Shown here: one piece after another, positions 10,205-21,352 of the stretch
Position numbering within the stretch: the stretch's first letter is position 1
Layout of the letters: each line of letters starts with the position of its first letter
Assembly: GCA_023376005.1 (NCBI GenBank)
Contig: CM042156.1
Coordinates: 47,745,092-47,809,091 of the forward strand
Direction of reading: 5' to 3'
From: Doryteuthis pealeii
Taxonomy: Eukaryota > Mollusca > Cephalopoda > Myopsida > Loliginidae
Length of the DNA stretch: 64,000 nt
The notes under the pieces: generated by a model
Databases searched by the model: none
What the model was told of the DNA's origin: nothing
Seen by the model: the letters and a program-made list of their open reading frames with translations, nothing else
Position numbers and translations under genes: made by a program

Positions 10205-11039
10205 TTACTTGTACAAATGCAAAAGAGGCCCCGAATTGTCTGTGTATAAGACCGATCCTTGAATGGCAGTCTCTGGTACAGTGATTGCAAACAAAGGTGA
10301 TGTTTTCTGTAGGTGTTGGGGGTGCTGTTGTCTCTCCTTCTTTTTAGCTCTCTTTTCTGTGGTGGCTTCTTTCCTCTCTTTTTCACCCCCTTTCTTTCCT
10401 TGTTTGACGAGGAGGCGCCAGGTCGCACGGTCTTCTGCACAAGCCTCCCATGTGTTTATGTCAATGTGGCATGTCTTCATGTCTATCTTGCAGACATCTT
10501 TGAAGTGTAGGCGTGGTCTCCCTACCGGTCGGGTGCCTTCCACTAGTTCACTGTACAGTAGGTCTTTGGGGATGCAGCCTTTGTCCATCCTCCTGACCAT
10601 GGCCAAGCCAGCACAGGCATCTCTCACAGATGATGGCGGGCATGCTGTTTACGTTTGCTCATTCCAACACTTCTGTGTTGGGCACATTGTCCTGCCAGCA
10701 AATGTGTAGAATGCGGCGTAGGCATCTGAGATGAAAGCTGTCCAGTTTCCTCACGTGACATGAGTACGTGGTCCAGGCCTTGCTGCCTTATAGGAGAGTA
10801 CTGAGAACACACACTCTGTAGACGCGCATTTTGGTTCTCTTGCTAAGGCAGGCATTGTCCCATACTCGCTGGCTCAGTTTCGCCATAACTGCCACCGCTT
10901 TTGCAATTCTGCTGTTGATGTCATCGTCGGTGGAGACTGAATTGGCAATGGTAGACCCAAGGTGCTTGAAGTTCTCCACTGCTTCCAGGCTGTGCCCGTT
11001 GATATTGATGTTTGGAGGGTTGTCTACACCTTGTGCCAT
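10205..11039 (-). pseudogene. RTE-type LINE, ORF C-terminal fragment (copy A)
   Basis: The minus strand encodes the tail of a non-LTR retrotransposon polyprotein: NGHSLEAVENFKHLGSTIA, then RIAKAVAVMAKLSQRVWDN, TKMRVYRVCVLSTLL, a stop where Tyr is expected, then RKLDSFHLRCLRHILHICWQ, then RMDKGCIPKDLLYSELVEG, then GRPRLHFKDVCKIDM. Just beyond is a frameshifted zinc-knuckle-like end (CNHC...DCHS). This combination is familiar from RTE/BovB-like elements in many marine invertebrates. It is 5'-truncated, as LINEs usually are, with the break at about 11075, and has several stops and frameshifts. Counterparts: 29365-30231 (plus) and 49829-50690 (minus). Confidence 0.85.
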
Positions 11040-11099
11040 GACAAATTGTCTAATCAGATCAAAAACAGCAATAGCATTTTAAAAAATCTGATTAATTTG

Positions 11100-12490
11100 A
11101 TGTTTTCAGAAATAATGGTAAGAAAAAGAATTTGAGTTTGAGTTTTGTTTAACGGCATATCAACCTCTGTGGGTCATTTAATGCCAAAAAGGTTATTTTG
11201 GATTTCAGACTTTAAAGTAGTGGTTCTATGGAGATAATTGGTTATGTTCTGTTATATTTTGTTGAAAAGGTTGCTTTTTTTAATAAAATTTAAAATGTTT
11301 TCAGGGTTTAAGAATTTAAGAGAGCATTTTTAGAGCGTATCAGAGGAATTATATATAATGCACACATTTTTTTTTGTAGGGGCTGATACCTTAAACATTC
11401 CAATTTTAAAAATTTACAAAAAATTCTAAATCCAAATTATTGAATTTTACTCAAATGTTCAGTACTTATTTAATAAATGATGAATTTATTTTTTAAAGAA
11501 GTTTACACTCAAAATTTTTTTTCTTTTTTTTTATTGTCAACCCCTTTTGCAAGTAATTTTTATCTTTTTTCATTTTTTTTAAGATAACTCAATGGAAAAA
11601 TAAATTTTGTTTACCTTTTTTTAAAAATGAGTATTCTGTGTTTATACAAATGCCTCACTTTTGAAATTGTAAATAAACTAAAATTTTGATTTTCAATGCA
11701 ACTTTTTACCTTTATTTGCTATTTTATGGATATGATCATTAAAAAAAAGAAACTATTCATATGATCATGTTTATTTTTATTTTGTTTTAAATTCTTTTAA
11801 ATAATTTTTTCAAATTGACAATTCCTGTTAAAATTATTTGACTTAATATCTAGGATGGAGATTTTAGTATTAGAATGTAACAATACTTAATAAATAAATA
11901 CTGATATGATGAAAAAATATTGAACATTTTTTTTTTTTTTTTTTTTTTTGCATGTCTTTTCATAGGATGATATTTTTGGTATGGAAGTTTGCAATCATCA
12001 TTATTATTATCCCTTTTTTGGGTTCATAATCTTTTCAGTACATAACAGCCTCATTGATAAGATGTGTCATTCTTTAGCTGTAAAACAAAGGCAAGATATC
12101 TTTGTACATTTCTTCATGTTTATGTTTATTTTCTGAAGAAATCAAAATAAATATCTTTGAATAAGGCAAATCAGATCAGTAAAATTAACAGACTCAAAAA
12201 GAGTAAACAGCAACACAGATTATTACTCTTTTGATTTCCCATACTTCTATAAGTGAGTCTGTTATTCTGAATCATACAATGGAATTGTTGATGAAAAATA
12301 AATAAAAACTGACCAATTAACTGACCAATAATAAATAATTTAAAGTTTATTTTTTTATCCTTGGTTTTTAGGCAAAAATTTGGGATTGTTTCTTTCAAGC
12401 AAATAAAAGAAATGAAATAACTGAAGAAAAACATTTTTAATTTATATTTTGAATATAGGCTGTTGAAGTTCTGCCAAAGTTCAAGTGCAT
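11100..12490. other. AT-rich intergenic DNA
   Basis: No gene seen. It includes a dispersed fragment at 11125-11235 (TTTAACGGCATATCAACCTC...CATTTAATGCC), which resembles pieces at 18805-18830 and 25160-25225 and may be an old SINE core, and long poly-T tracts at about 11510-11535 and 11926-11950. Confidence 0.4.
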
Positions 12491-12499
12491 GCTTTTGGT

Positions 12500-12512
12500 G
12501 TGTATATATATA

Positions 12513-12543
<31 letters not shown>
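12500..12543 (+). repeat. (AT)n microsatellite
   Basis: Two TA runs split by one TT; the same interrupted structure occurs at 27891-27927 and, shortened, near 52145-52172. Confidence 0.93.
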
Positions 12544-12784
12544 AGAAAAATGTAAATAAATTTGATGGTATGAAAGTATAAAGATATGAAAAACAAATAT
12601 TCAGAGGGTGTATTTATTTATGAATATGATAGTATACCAACCACAACAAAAGATGTTTTTATCCTTTTAAATAAATTTTCCTGATATTTTATAGCATCAC
12701 CATATTTTGAAATGTAACACTATTTAGCAATGATACTTGTATTTTTCCTTTCCTTTTTTTTTTTCATTTGAAAGTACTTTTCAT

Positions 12785-12905
12785 ATGGTAAAATTTATCA
12801 CCATTAAATTCATTGCAGGTAAATTATTTTTGGTTAAATTCAGAATTTTGTCTTTGCTTTTAAGAATTTGATAAAATGATCTCAAGGGTTAGGTTATAGG
12901 ATCAA
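12785..12905 (+). repeat. Dispersed AT-rich repeat, member 2
   Basis: The second member of the repeat at 2315-2440, about 10.4 kb away in the same orientation and diverged by substitutions and short indels. Confidence 0.6.
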
Positions 12906-13059
12906 TTAATCTGATGCAAGTTGTCTAATAAATCATATATACAAGAAAGGTTGCTGCCTAATATGGACATAATCAACTTGCATCTTAGAAAAACAATTGC
13001 AGTGAATCAACTTGATATAATGAATATGTAAATACCTTGGTACCCCTTCACTGTAATCT

Positions 13060-13270
13060 GATTGGACAGTGTCATGTATAAATAGTCGACACTGTGTTGG
13101 TCCTCTACCTAATGCCTTACAAGCTAACTTACTCGCTAGACGACACCACGACTGCTCGGAGACGGATTGCTATTTGATGTACCAATTACTACTGCGATAA
13201 TATACCAACTACCAACTTCAAGAATATATCCCATAACCCAGATATATCACAACTAACGTCTAAAATTTAG
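13060..13270 (+). promoter_or_regulatory. TATA-containing repeat segment, possible LTR promoter
   Basis: GTGTCATGTATAAATAGTCG carries a TATAAATA box at about 13077, followed by a less AT-rich, CG-containing stretch (CTCGCTAGACGACACCACG). This looks like an LTR core promoter and R region. LTR boundaries and a target duplication were not found. Counterparts: about 26520-26705 (minus) and 53370-53560. Confidence 0.35.
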
Positions 13271-14499
13271 CTTTTCCTAAAAGAAAAATTGAAAATCCAT
13301 TAGAAAAAAAATGTATTTGGTTATTAAAATAATTCCAATTTTCAATCAACTCTAAAGCAGTTTATCTTAATAAAATTTATTAATCAAAATAAAAACCATG
13401 AATGTATATATTGTTGTCAACAATAAACAATTCTATTTCTTCCAGTTGAAATTTTGAAGTTTTACAATCAATGAATTTTTCAAAGGCATTTTGAGCAGCT
13501 GCTTGGTTGTTGAAGACCATTTCTTGCAATCAAAAGATATGTTAATAAAATGCTACATAAAATTTCTTTTTCTTTTCTATTATATTGTCCTGAGGAAGGT
13601 TTTACATAAACCAAAACTTTTAAGCATTGACATCAACATCAAAATAAATTAATCTTTTTTGGAACACTTTATTTTTTAAATTTCTATCTATTGTCATCAA
13701 AATTCATTTCCAGATTCATTTCCATATTTTATTCCCAAAATGCAACATGTGAAATTACATATTCCATCTTAAAACATTTCATTTTTTAAAGGTTATAGAT
13801 AATTTTCTAAGAATTATTTAAGATTTTAGACTTGATTTTCCACTAGCCACCCCCACACCCTCCACAAAAGAAAACTGTGGAAAATGGATTATCTATTAAT
13901 AATGGAGATTTGCTTCTGGTTTTTGTCTGTAACAAAAATGGCGTCACTGCTTACGTCACATTACCCAAAATCGACATAACATAGAATAAATACACTCAAA
14001 ATTTGAACATGCAACATTATACAGTCCTCATTGTTTTTTAAAACAAGTTTTAATAAATACATGACTGGTATTATATATCTATATATAGTTTGTTTTATTT
14101 TAATAAATATTTAAAGTTTACATTTCAAATTGTTTTATTTTTTAATCCTTTAATGAATTTGATGATTTTACTTACTTAGGGTACAAATTCGCTGACATTG
14201 AATTTGTTACTCCCACCCGTCAGGCAATATGTTTCAAAAATCTATTTTTACATCGTCCGGAGGGCGTTTTTTATTTTGTACTAGTAAATTTAATTTCTGG
14301 TGAGAAAATTTTCAGCTAGGTGTGTCTACTTTATGCAGTTAAACAAAAAAATCCATTCACTTTTATTAACCTAACGAAGATGAAGTAAGAGTGCATTCTG
14401 AATTAAACCCTCTCAGCAAAAACTTAAAATTTTTTGAGTTTTCAAAACTAATATACAACTATATAAACCTGCCCTTGTGTCTGTTGGGATTTTCTGATA

Positions 14500-15240
14500 T
14501 AAGGTGTGTATCAGATGGCTACTTCTAAATATAGACTCGCCAACTACCATGTGACCAGCCTTGTTGTCCAATCACTGGCAGTCCACTGCTGCTGCTGTTG
14601 TATTTATACTGACTGATTCTAATCTTAGCTCACTGCTACTTGGATCTTCTTGGACGTCGGACCTAAAGGATACTATACCACAGGACTTATTGACTTACCA
14701 AAGGATTGCTATAACTCGGGACTTACTTATTTACTTTAAGTTCTTTTACATTTGTAATTACTGAAAATCTGGTTGCAATAACTCTAGCCAAGTTTGAGTT
14801 ATTTAATGACAAAGATGAGATTTGGTGAATAGGAATTGAAAGGATCTTGGTTGATTTCTAAGTCTATAACATAAACAAACATTGTGCAATGGCAGAATAT
14901 TGGCTATATAGAGTTGTTGGGTCAGTAGAATGTTTATTCCTGTGTGAGGGGGGTTAAGTGAGAGAGAGGCTTTCTGTGATTGGATATAGCAATCACGTGA
15001 TGAGCACAGAAGTTTTGGTGCAAAATACAAAAAAACACCAGATAGATTCTGGACGAGCTCCCAGCTGCACGTTGAACAGAAATTCTCACCAAGAAATAAC
15101 TTGGTCAGAAGATACCAGCTGTCCTCTCCATCACACCGGTAAGTTTCTCAAACTTGAACTCTATACACAGGAAGGACTTTGTTAGTCATTGTTTTATTTG
15201 TTCTTTAATAAATTGTTAGAATTAAACTAAGTTTTAATTC
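14500..15240 (+). promoter_or_regulatory. Two LTR-like promoter segments
   Basis: The segment at 14540-14770 has GTATTTATACTGACTG as a TATA-like box and a 46-bp local repeat (GGACTTA...GGATTGCTATAACTC) present about twice here and three times at 54940-55040. The segment at 14880-15215 has GGCTATATAGAG as TATA box and CTTTAATAAATTG as a polyadenylation-type signal at about 15204. Both resemble retroelement LTRs, but no terminal repeats or target duplications are clear. Confidence 0.35.
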
Positions 15241-15754
15241 ATTTATTTGTTGCTATTAGTCTTAGAATGAAATGATATACTAACACTAATAGAATGAAGC
15301 TTATGGTCAAATCATGTTACATCCAATATAGCAGCTTTCCTTAGAATTGTTCAGGTACCTATTTGTATTTTTGAATTTCATATAAACTGTTGTATTTCAT
15401 GCATTTCAATTTGTCATTTTGAAATATGGAATCTATTGCCATCATTTGCAATTTTTGATAAAAACACCTTCAAACACTGACTCCAAATGGTTTTAACATA
15501 AAGCTAAACCATCCTCAAGACTACTACTTTGAAATAGGATGGACAGATTTGGGATGATACATAAACAACTAAATAAACAAATGAAGTTAAATATCTGACT
15601 AAAACAGTTACTGCTAATTTGAAACACACCTTGCTTATGCTTAACAAATATATTTCAAATGGAGAGCTCAGTGCCAGGTGTCTATGATAGCTGGAGGAAA
15701 ATAACTCATAAATGAACCCAGCCTAATTCAGAGTACAAAAGAGAAGAGCATTGC

Positions 15755-15781
15755 ACAAAAAAAAAAAAAAAAAAAAAAAAA
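15755..15781 (+). repeat. Poly(A) tract
   Basis: About 26 A in a row in copy A; at the equivalent place in A'' (56061-56078) it is a CACACACA run followed by about 8 A, so the tract is variable. Confidence 0.95.
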
Positions 15782-16044
15782 CGTAACTGGATAGCTCATT
15801 CCACCTGGCTGGAAGTCACATTCGTTTTAACTAATCAGCCCCAAACAATAGCCTGTTTAAATTTAATATCAAACATATGTAGAAGTCTTTCATTTAAGGG
15901 AAATAATAAGTAACTTTAGATGCAAAGGTAATTTTTAGCCATTTTTTTTATATATCCTTATAGGAATGCTCTGGACTTAGAAAAATCTCAACAGGATGTT
16001 AAGAGTTAAGGAGTAGAATTGAATTCCACGTGAATAGTCAGTGG

Positions 16045-16416
16045 TCATGAAGAAAAAAGAGCTTCCCCATCAGGACCAGGTATGAGTACACCAGCAAATG
16101 AAACACCGTACAAAATAGCAATAATAATTCCCACAAACATTGCAGTTATCAACAAAGTCATTAACATGGAACCGAAGGAGTTATGGAATTGAGCAGGTGC
16201 TATAGTGCTTAGGAGAGCAGGACAAAGGGTTAAAGTAAACACAATGGCTACACTTGTATTGATAGCAATGATCCAACCAAATTTGCTGAAAGGGAGCATA
16301 GTGGTATGTGTGAGTGGTATGGCTGCAGTTATTGTGGTGATGGCACTGCTGATGATAGAGACACCGATGTGGGTGATGGCAGCACTGGTACGCCATTGAC
16401 GAGTTTCTGATGGACT
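16045..16416 (-). CDS. Dispatched/Patched-like membrane protein, terminal exon
   Basis: The acceptor TTTTATTCAG opens in phase 0 to SPSETRQWRTSAAITHIGVS, then IISSAITTITAAIPL, a helix around KFGWIIAINTSVAIVFTLTL, and a last helix FGSMLMTLLITAMFVGIIIA, ending PDGEALFSS with TGA. This is the TM11-TM12 end of a 12-helix RND protein with a short cytosolic tail. The ITHIG...S..S..TT pattern is the conserved segment of the Patched/Dispatched C-terminal half. The gene runs toward the JmjC gene, with the two stop codons about 8 kb apart. Product length cannot be judged because the 5' part is missing. Confidence 0.82.
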   Translation of the reverse strand, partial: SPSETRQWRTSAAITHIGVSIISSAITTITAAIPLTHTTMLPFSKFGWIIAINTSVAIVFTLTLCPALLSTIAPAQFHNSFGSMLMTLLITAMFVGIIIAILYGVSFAGVLIPGPDGEALFSS

Positions 16417-16684
16417 CTGAATAAAAGCAAAAAAAATACTTGAAATAATTTAGCAATAAAATTTTAGCTAAAAAGAAGAAAAAAAATGTTCTACCCTTTT
16501 GTAGCTAATTCATATATTTTAAATCGCCACAATCATTATTCTTTAATACTTTAGAACATATTAAGCTATATTGATAGAATTTAACAGGGTTAAAAAGAAA
16601 GAAATATAAATACATGATATATTAATATATACCTTATAAATATATCTCATACATCTTACTACAAATATATCTCACATATTTTTA

Positions 16685-17115
16685 CTTCTAGCGGTAATTT
16701 ATGAGGAAGTGCATCCCGGTCTCCCGCCTCAAAAACCACTACCGGTGACTATCAAAATATATCTCATACATATTTTTACTACAAATATATCTCACATATT
16801 CTTACTTCTAGCGGTAATTTATGAGGAAGTGCATCCTGGTCTCCCGCCTCAAAAACCACTACCCGGTGACTATCAAAATATATCTCATACATATTCTTAC
16901 TACAAATATATCTCACATATTCTTACTTCTAGCGGTAATTTATGAGGAAGTGCATCCCGGTCTCCCGCCTCAAAAACCACTACCGGTGACTATCAAAATA
17001 TATCTCATACATATTCTTACTACAAAATATCTCACATATTCTTACTTCTAGCGGTAATTTATGAGGAAGTGCATCCCGGTCTCCCGCCTCAAAAACCACT
17101 ACCCGGTGACTATCA
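16685..17115 (+). repeat. 120-bp minisatellite made of MITE end plus flank, 4 units
   Basis: Units begin at about 16685, 16805, 16925 and 17045. Each contains the target duplication CTTCTAGC, then the MITE left end (GGTAATTTATGAGGAAGTGC...CACTACC-GGTGACTATC), then an AT-rich piece ATATATCTCATACATATTC...ACATATTCTTA. The equivalent array at 56991-57300 has three units. Confidence 0.9.
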
Positions 17116-17548
17116 AAATACCAACCCCCAGCTCGTCGTAATTCTTGTTTATTTATCGTAATTTGTCGTAATTCTTGTTTAGATATGAAGATGGATATAT
17201 AGTTTGGAATAGACTGAGATAGATAGATAGATAAACAAACAAAATAATATAGATAGATATGAACAAATGGAGATAGATAGATATTTTTGACAAGTAAATG
17301 CATTTGGGGGGGGGGGTCGCTTCTTTTTTTTGTCGTAATTCTTGTTTATTTAAACTAAAAACAAGACATTAAACAAACATGAATAAAAAAAATCTTAGTA
17401 TTTAAAGTAATATAGATAAATATGAACAAATTGAGAGAGATAGATAGATGGATAGTTTTGAATAGACTGGGCTGGGTCATTATTTTAATAGTAACCGGGC
17501 AGAAACTTTTGAGGCAGGAGACCGGGACGCACTTCTTCATAAATTACC
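16693..17548. mobile_element. hAT-like MITE with expanded left end, TSD CTTCTAGC (copy A)
   Basis: Left end GGTAATTTATGAGGAAGTGC and right end (complement) GGTAATTTATGAAGAAGTGC, both continuing to CGGTCTCC-GCCTCAAAA. An exact 8-bp duplication CTTCTAGC flanks the element at 16685-16692 and 17549-17556, as expected for hAT-type insertion. The interior holds GATA/TATC microsatellites and a poly-G run at 17307-17316. The left end, together with its flank and target duplication, is repeated four times (see the minisatellite entry). Confidence 0.85.
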
Positions 17549-17945
17549 CTTCTAGCAAACGAAATGTACTTCTGCTTCTACCAAAGACAACGTAACACTT
17601 GAAGATCTTTAACAAACTAAGTTCGTTGTGTTTTGCCAGATCGCCACTGTCCAATCGTCTCCTTTTATACTCAGTCTGGCCGAGACATGTCACAACTTTT
17701 GTCTCGCCAGCTATGAGACTTGCCACTATAAATCGCGGCCTCAAGGACAATCACGATTTTTACCTCCATGACTAGTTGGACTCGTCACATTTCTGCTTCC
17801 GCCCACACGTACAACATGCCACCCGCTGTCTCTTCGATCGAAGGACCGTTGTTGGCTCATCACAGGTTCGTGAGTTTTGCCGTTCAATCTCGCTACATTA
17901 CTGCCTTATCTGAAAATTAGTTTAGATATTCAGTGATCATGCAAA
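17549..17945 (-). promoter_or_regulatory. GC-richer segment with minus-strand TATA box
   Basis: The minus strand reads GAGTATAAAAGGAGACG (TATA box 17661-17669), followed about 30 bp on by GGCGATCTGGCAAAACACAACG. The base composition is clearly higher in GC than the flanks. It looks like a retroelement LTR or promoter interrupted by the MITE next to it. The counterpart is 57718-58090. No protein in the short frames here is recognised. Confidence 0.4.
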
Positions 17946-18141
17946 AACAAATAAAAAAAAGACTGTCAAATTTCAAATAAAAAGCAATGATAACAAAAAG
18001 AGCCAAAGTTTCATTAACCATTCCAATTTACTCCCTTTGTAGGTGTAACCCTTTGAACCCCACCTTCCTAATGTAAACTACCCTGTGCACCCCTCCCCTC
18101 ATCCAGCACATCATGTCCTGTAAAATATTTATTACATGGCA

Positions 18142-18145
<4 letters not shown>

Positions 18146-18178
<33 letters not shown>
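18146..18178 (+). repeat. (TA)n microsatellite
   Basis: A perfect TA run at the tail of a SINE dimer; also at 58311-58337. Confidence 0.95.
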
Positions 18179-18180
<2 letters not shown>

Positions 18181-18183
<3 letters not shown>

Positions 18184-18742
18184 AATCCCTCCACACAGGC
18201 AGGATGTGACACAAGCAGAGTTTAACAGGTTTAAATTCAGAGTTTTCCTTCTCTTAAACTGGTTGCCCAACTAAGGTTAAAGAACCCAGTCTGTCATACT
18301 ATTTACCCATAGCTGGAGGGAGTAGGTGGATGCATACCTTTCCCAAAGGTATTAGCACTATGTAAGATGCAAACAGCCTTGTCCAGAATTGGAACTTTCG
18401 TCAACGAGTCCATTTCCCATGATTCTAACCATTACACCATACACCTCCACATGGCATATATATATTTACCAACCCCTCAGCATGAGCAGGATGAGACACA
18501 AGGTTAATTTCTTAAGTGGAGTTTAACAGGTTTTAATTCAGAGTTTTCCTTCTCCTAGACCGGTTGCCTGACCAAAGTTAAAGAACCCAGTCTGCCCTAC
18601 TATTTACCCTTAGCTGGAGGGAGAGTAGAATTCACACCTTTCCCAAGGGTATTAGCACTAAGTGAAATGCAATTACCACGTCCAGGATTTGAACTCGGGA
18701 CGACAAGCCCATTTCCTATGACTTTAACCATTACACCACGCT
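18181..18742 (-). mobile_element. Tandem dimer of a tRNA-derived SINE (copy A)
   Basis: Two units of about 288 bp (18181-18455 and 18469-18742). The minus strand of the second begins GCGTGGTGTAATGGTTAAAG (A box TGGTGTAATGGTTA) and has the B box GAGTTCAAATCC about 35 bp later, both in tRNA spacing. The first unit has decayed boxes (AAGTTCCAATTC). The body repeats TAACAGGTTT-AATTCAGAG and TAGCTGGAGGGAG. The counterpart is 58341-58900. Confidence 0.82.
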
Positions 18743-18996
18743 CTTCCTACTAAGTAAGTGGGTATACAACAATACACTATTTAGGATTAGATAACCTATG
18801 GAGTTTGATATGCCATTAAACCAAACTTCCACATGGCATATATGTAAGAGTTTAATATAGATTTCCGAGGCGAGTAAAAGTGCCACTGGGGCATATGAAA
18901 AACTGGATTAGGGTGATAAACCAGCCATTAGGGTTCTAAGGTTTCTTAAATCTTAAATTTTCTAATTATTTACTTCAAATCTGCTGGTTATTTTAC

Positions 18997-19157
18997 CTGA
19001 ATTTTCTTGAGGTATTTTCCGCTGATGAGATAACCTTCGACAAGATGGACACAATAATCAACAGAAGATCCAACTAAAATTGATAATGACACGGCCTCAA
19101 TGGAACTCAATTCCCAACCAAATATGCAGAATACACTCATAACCAAACAAATGATAC
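18997..19157 (-). CDS. Dispatched/Patched-like membrane protein, GxxxD helix exon
   Basis: A 161-nt exon with acceptor TTTTTTCAG and donor CAG|GTAAAA. After a split Gly codon it reads IICLVMSVFCIFGWELSSIE then AVSLSILVGSSVDYCVHLVEGYL. GSSVD matches the GxxxD motif in the central helix of the RND/Patched/Dispatched family, an acidic residue linked in those proteins to cation-driven transport. The GW-E-L...EAV lead-in is also typical of Dispatched-type proteins. It is flanked upstream (in transcript order) by the 21.4-kb exon and downstream by the terminal exon. Assignment to the superfamily is strong; Dispatched rather than another Patched-domain protein is inference. Confidence 0.8.
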
Positions 19158-19384
19158 CTGAAAAAATAAATGACAATAAATCACAAATGATACCTGAAAA
19201 AATAAATGACAATAAATCAAAATAAATGGTATTTTCATGATAAATGTTATTGTGCTAAACTGATAGAAACATAAAAGTCTGTAAATAGTTGTGATGCTAA
19301 AATTTATTGATAGTTAAAATAGAAATTAGAAGGCTATTGACAATGCAATGGAAGAACAATAGGTGATGAAAATGATGTTAATTT

Positions 19385-19436
19385 ACCTGTTTCCTAAATA
19401 TTTTCGGGATAAAATCCCATCCTCAGAGGTTTCGGT
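19385..19436 (-). ncRNA. Hammerhead-like motif in Penelope-type 3' region (copy A)
   Basis: The minus strand carries CTGAGGA (19420-19426, matching the hammerhead core CUGANGA), a perfect 5-bp stem II GGGAT/ATCCC with a TTT loop, then GAAA (19402-19405) and a short A-T stem III before TTTAGG. Helix I could form only three pairs (CCT with AGG). Minimal hammerheads with tiny helix III are known in Penelope-like elements. Activity is not shown. Confidence 0.45.
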
Positions 19437-20084
19437 GGTATGTATGTTACTGCACTGATGCAAACGTTTATTATTTATTCAGTTAAATAAAGGAACGCTG
19501 GATGTTGCAGTGAATTTGAAATTGTTCAGCTATTTCTGTGGTGAATCACTGACTCGTTTTCGCATGCAGACTCAAATATGGATATTATGATGTAAGAAAA
19601 AACAAATGGGACTGTGTTGTGTGTTGAGTTGCACTTCGCTGCCGATTTACTGTACTATATACTCTGCATTGAGTTCTGCTCTATTATTGAGTGTTGGGTG
19701 CCATTTTGATATTAATAATATTTTTATATCCAAGGTGTGTTCAAAAAGTATTGAAACTGAATCTTTGATTCTTTTTTTAATTCTAAAATTTCAAGGAAGA
19801 CTTATGTGCAACTGAGAAACTTATATAATAAAATGATTATGTCTAGACTTAATCTAAACTGTTAATTCTCAATACATTTTATCAGCATTTTCTGGCAAAA
19901 TACAGAATGGTGCAAGTGCAACACCATTCATATTGACCAGTCCCAACGCCAATTCCATACAACTTTTTCATGTTTCTTTAAGAAATTTGAGGATGTGGAG
20001 GACATTAAAAGAAATACGACAATGCAGTTTATTGTTGGCGTCCTCTCAGATGATGGTGCAGTGTCCAAATTCTTTTCCTTTTCT

Positions 20085-20240
20085 TTTTTTATCTACATCT
20101 GTGCAAGTGGCTGAGCAGGCCAATTTTTGAATGACACTCTCTGGTTCCCTGACTGCACACAAACAATGATGCTTGCTGGGGTTGCTGTTGTCTTTCCTTC
20201 TTTCTGGCTCTCTTTGCTGTGCAGTTTAACATCATATCAA
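20085..20240 (-). pseudogene. RTE-type LINE tail with zinc-finger-like end (copy A)
   Basis: The minus strand reads RARKKERQQQPQQASLFVCS, QGTRECHSKIGLLSHLHRCR and stop. It is the same kind of polyprotein end as at 10205, with a Cys...Cys-His...His-Cys pattern, one Cys replaced by Gly. The equivalent in A'' lies at about 62110-62230 with an internal deletion. Confidence 0.66.
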
Positions 20241-20371
20241 AAAGGAATATCAGACTTGCTTTGATCTAATAGGAAACTCACTAGAATAAACTGTTGAGTT
20301 CCAAAGGGACTATTTTAAAGAAAATTAATGTTTCATTCATTGTTAATTTCTGACTTGGTAAATACAGTTTA

Positions 20372-21235
20372 CATTTCTTATACAATGACCTGATTAATTT
20401 GAACATTTCTTAGACAATGACCTGATTAATTTGAACATTTCTTATACAATGACCTGATTAATTTGAACATTTCTTATGCAATGACCTGATTAATTTGTAC
20501 ATTTCTTATACAATGACCTGATTAATTTGAACATTTCTTATGCAATGACCTGATTAATTTGAACATTTCTTATACAATGACCTGATTAATTTGAACATTT
20601 CTTATGCAATGACCTGATTAATTTGAACATTTCTTATACAATGACCTGATTAATTTGAACATTTCTTATGCAATGACCTGATTAATTTGAACATTTCTTA
20701 TACAATGACCTGATTAATTTGAACATTTCTTATGCAATGACCTGATTATTTGAACATTTCTTATACAATGACCTTGACTGATTAATTTGAACATTTCTTA
20801 TGCAATGACCTGATTAATTTGAACATTTCTTATACAATGACCTGATTAATTTGAACATTTTTATGCAATGACCTGATTAATTTGAACATTTCTTATACAA
20901 TGACCTGATTAATTTGAACATTTCTTATACAATGACTGATTAATTTGAACATTTCTTATACAATGACCTGATAATTTGAACATTTCTTATACAATGACCT
21001 GATTAATTTGAACATTTTCTTATGCAATGACCTGATTAATTTGTACATTTCTTATACAATGACCTGATTAATTTGAACATTTCTTATACAATGACCTGAT
21101 TAATTTGAACATTTCTTATGCAATGACCTGATTAATTTGAACATTTCTTATACAATGACCTGATTAATTTGAACATTTCTTATGCAATGACCTGATTAAT
21201 TTGAACATTTCTTATACAATGACCTGATTAATTTG
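20372..21235 (+). repeat. 32-bp VNTR, about 27 units (copy A)
   Basis: Direct repeats of GAACATTTCTTATACAATGA + CCTGATTAATTT, with two main subtypes, ATACAATG and ATGCAATG, that alternate over much of the array (about 20470-20900), suggesting a 64-bp higher-order unit. A few units carry 1-3 base indels. It lies in a Dispatched-like gene intron. Confidence 0.95.
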
Positions 21236-21352
21236 CCAAAAAAGTATTTAATGTTATAACTGTCTTGAAAATAAAGAAAAATCATTTTCAATTCAATCAA
21301 AAGCCTGAAATTAAAAAGCAATGAATGTGTCGATAAAAATAAAATAGCTTAC

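Larger units (their letters stand above)
1934..14215 (+). repeat. Segmental block A (reference orientation)
   Basis: This stretch recurs inverted at 25576-39912 (A') and direct from 40032 (A''). Landmarks in order: (GAT)n, JmjC exons, tRNA-SINE, three LTRs, mariner MITE, ATAG-flanked MITE, RTE tail, TATA-containing repeat. In A the JmjC frame is intact. The direct homology with A'' continues beyond 14215 to about 22716. The boundaries come from eye alignment and are approximate to tens of bases. Confidence 0.9.

Noticed and set aside
10263..10709. A 148-residue plus-strand open frame
   Set aside because: It is the antisense shadow of an RTE polyprotein fragment on the minus strand.
20372..21235. 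A CRISPR-like array
   Set aside because: Units of 32 bp abut directly with no unique spacers, and the context is an animal intron; it is a VNTR.
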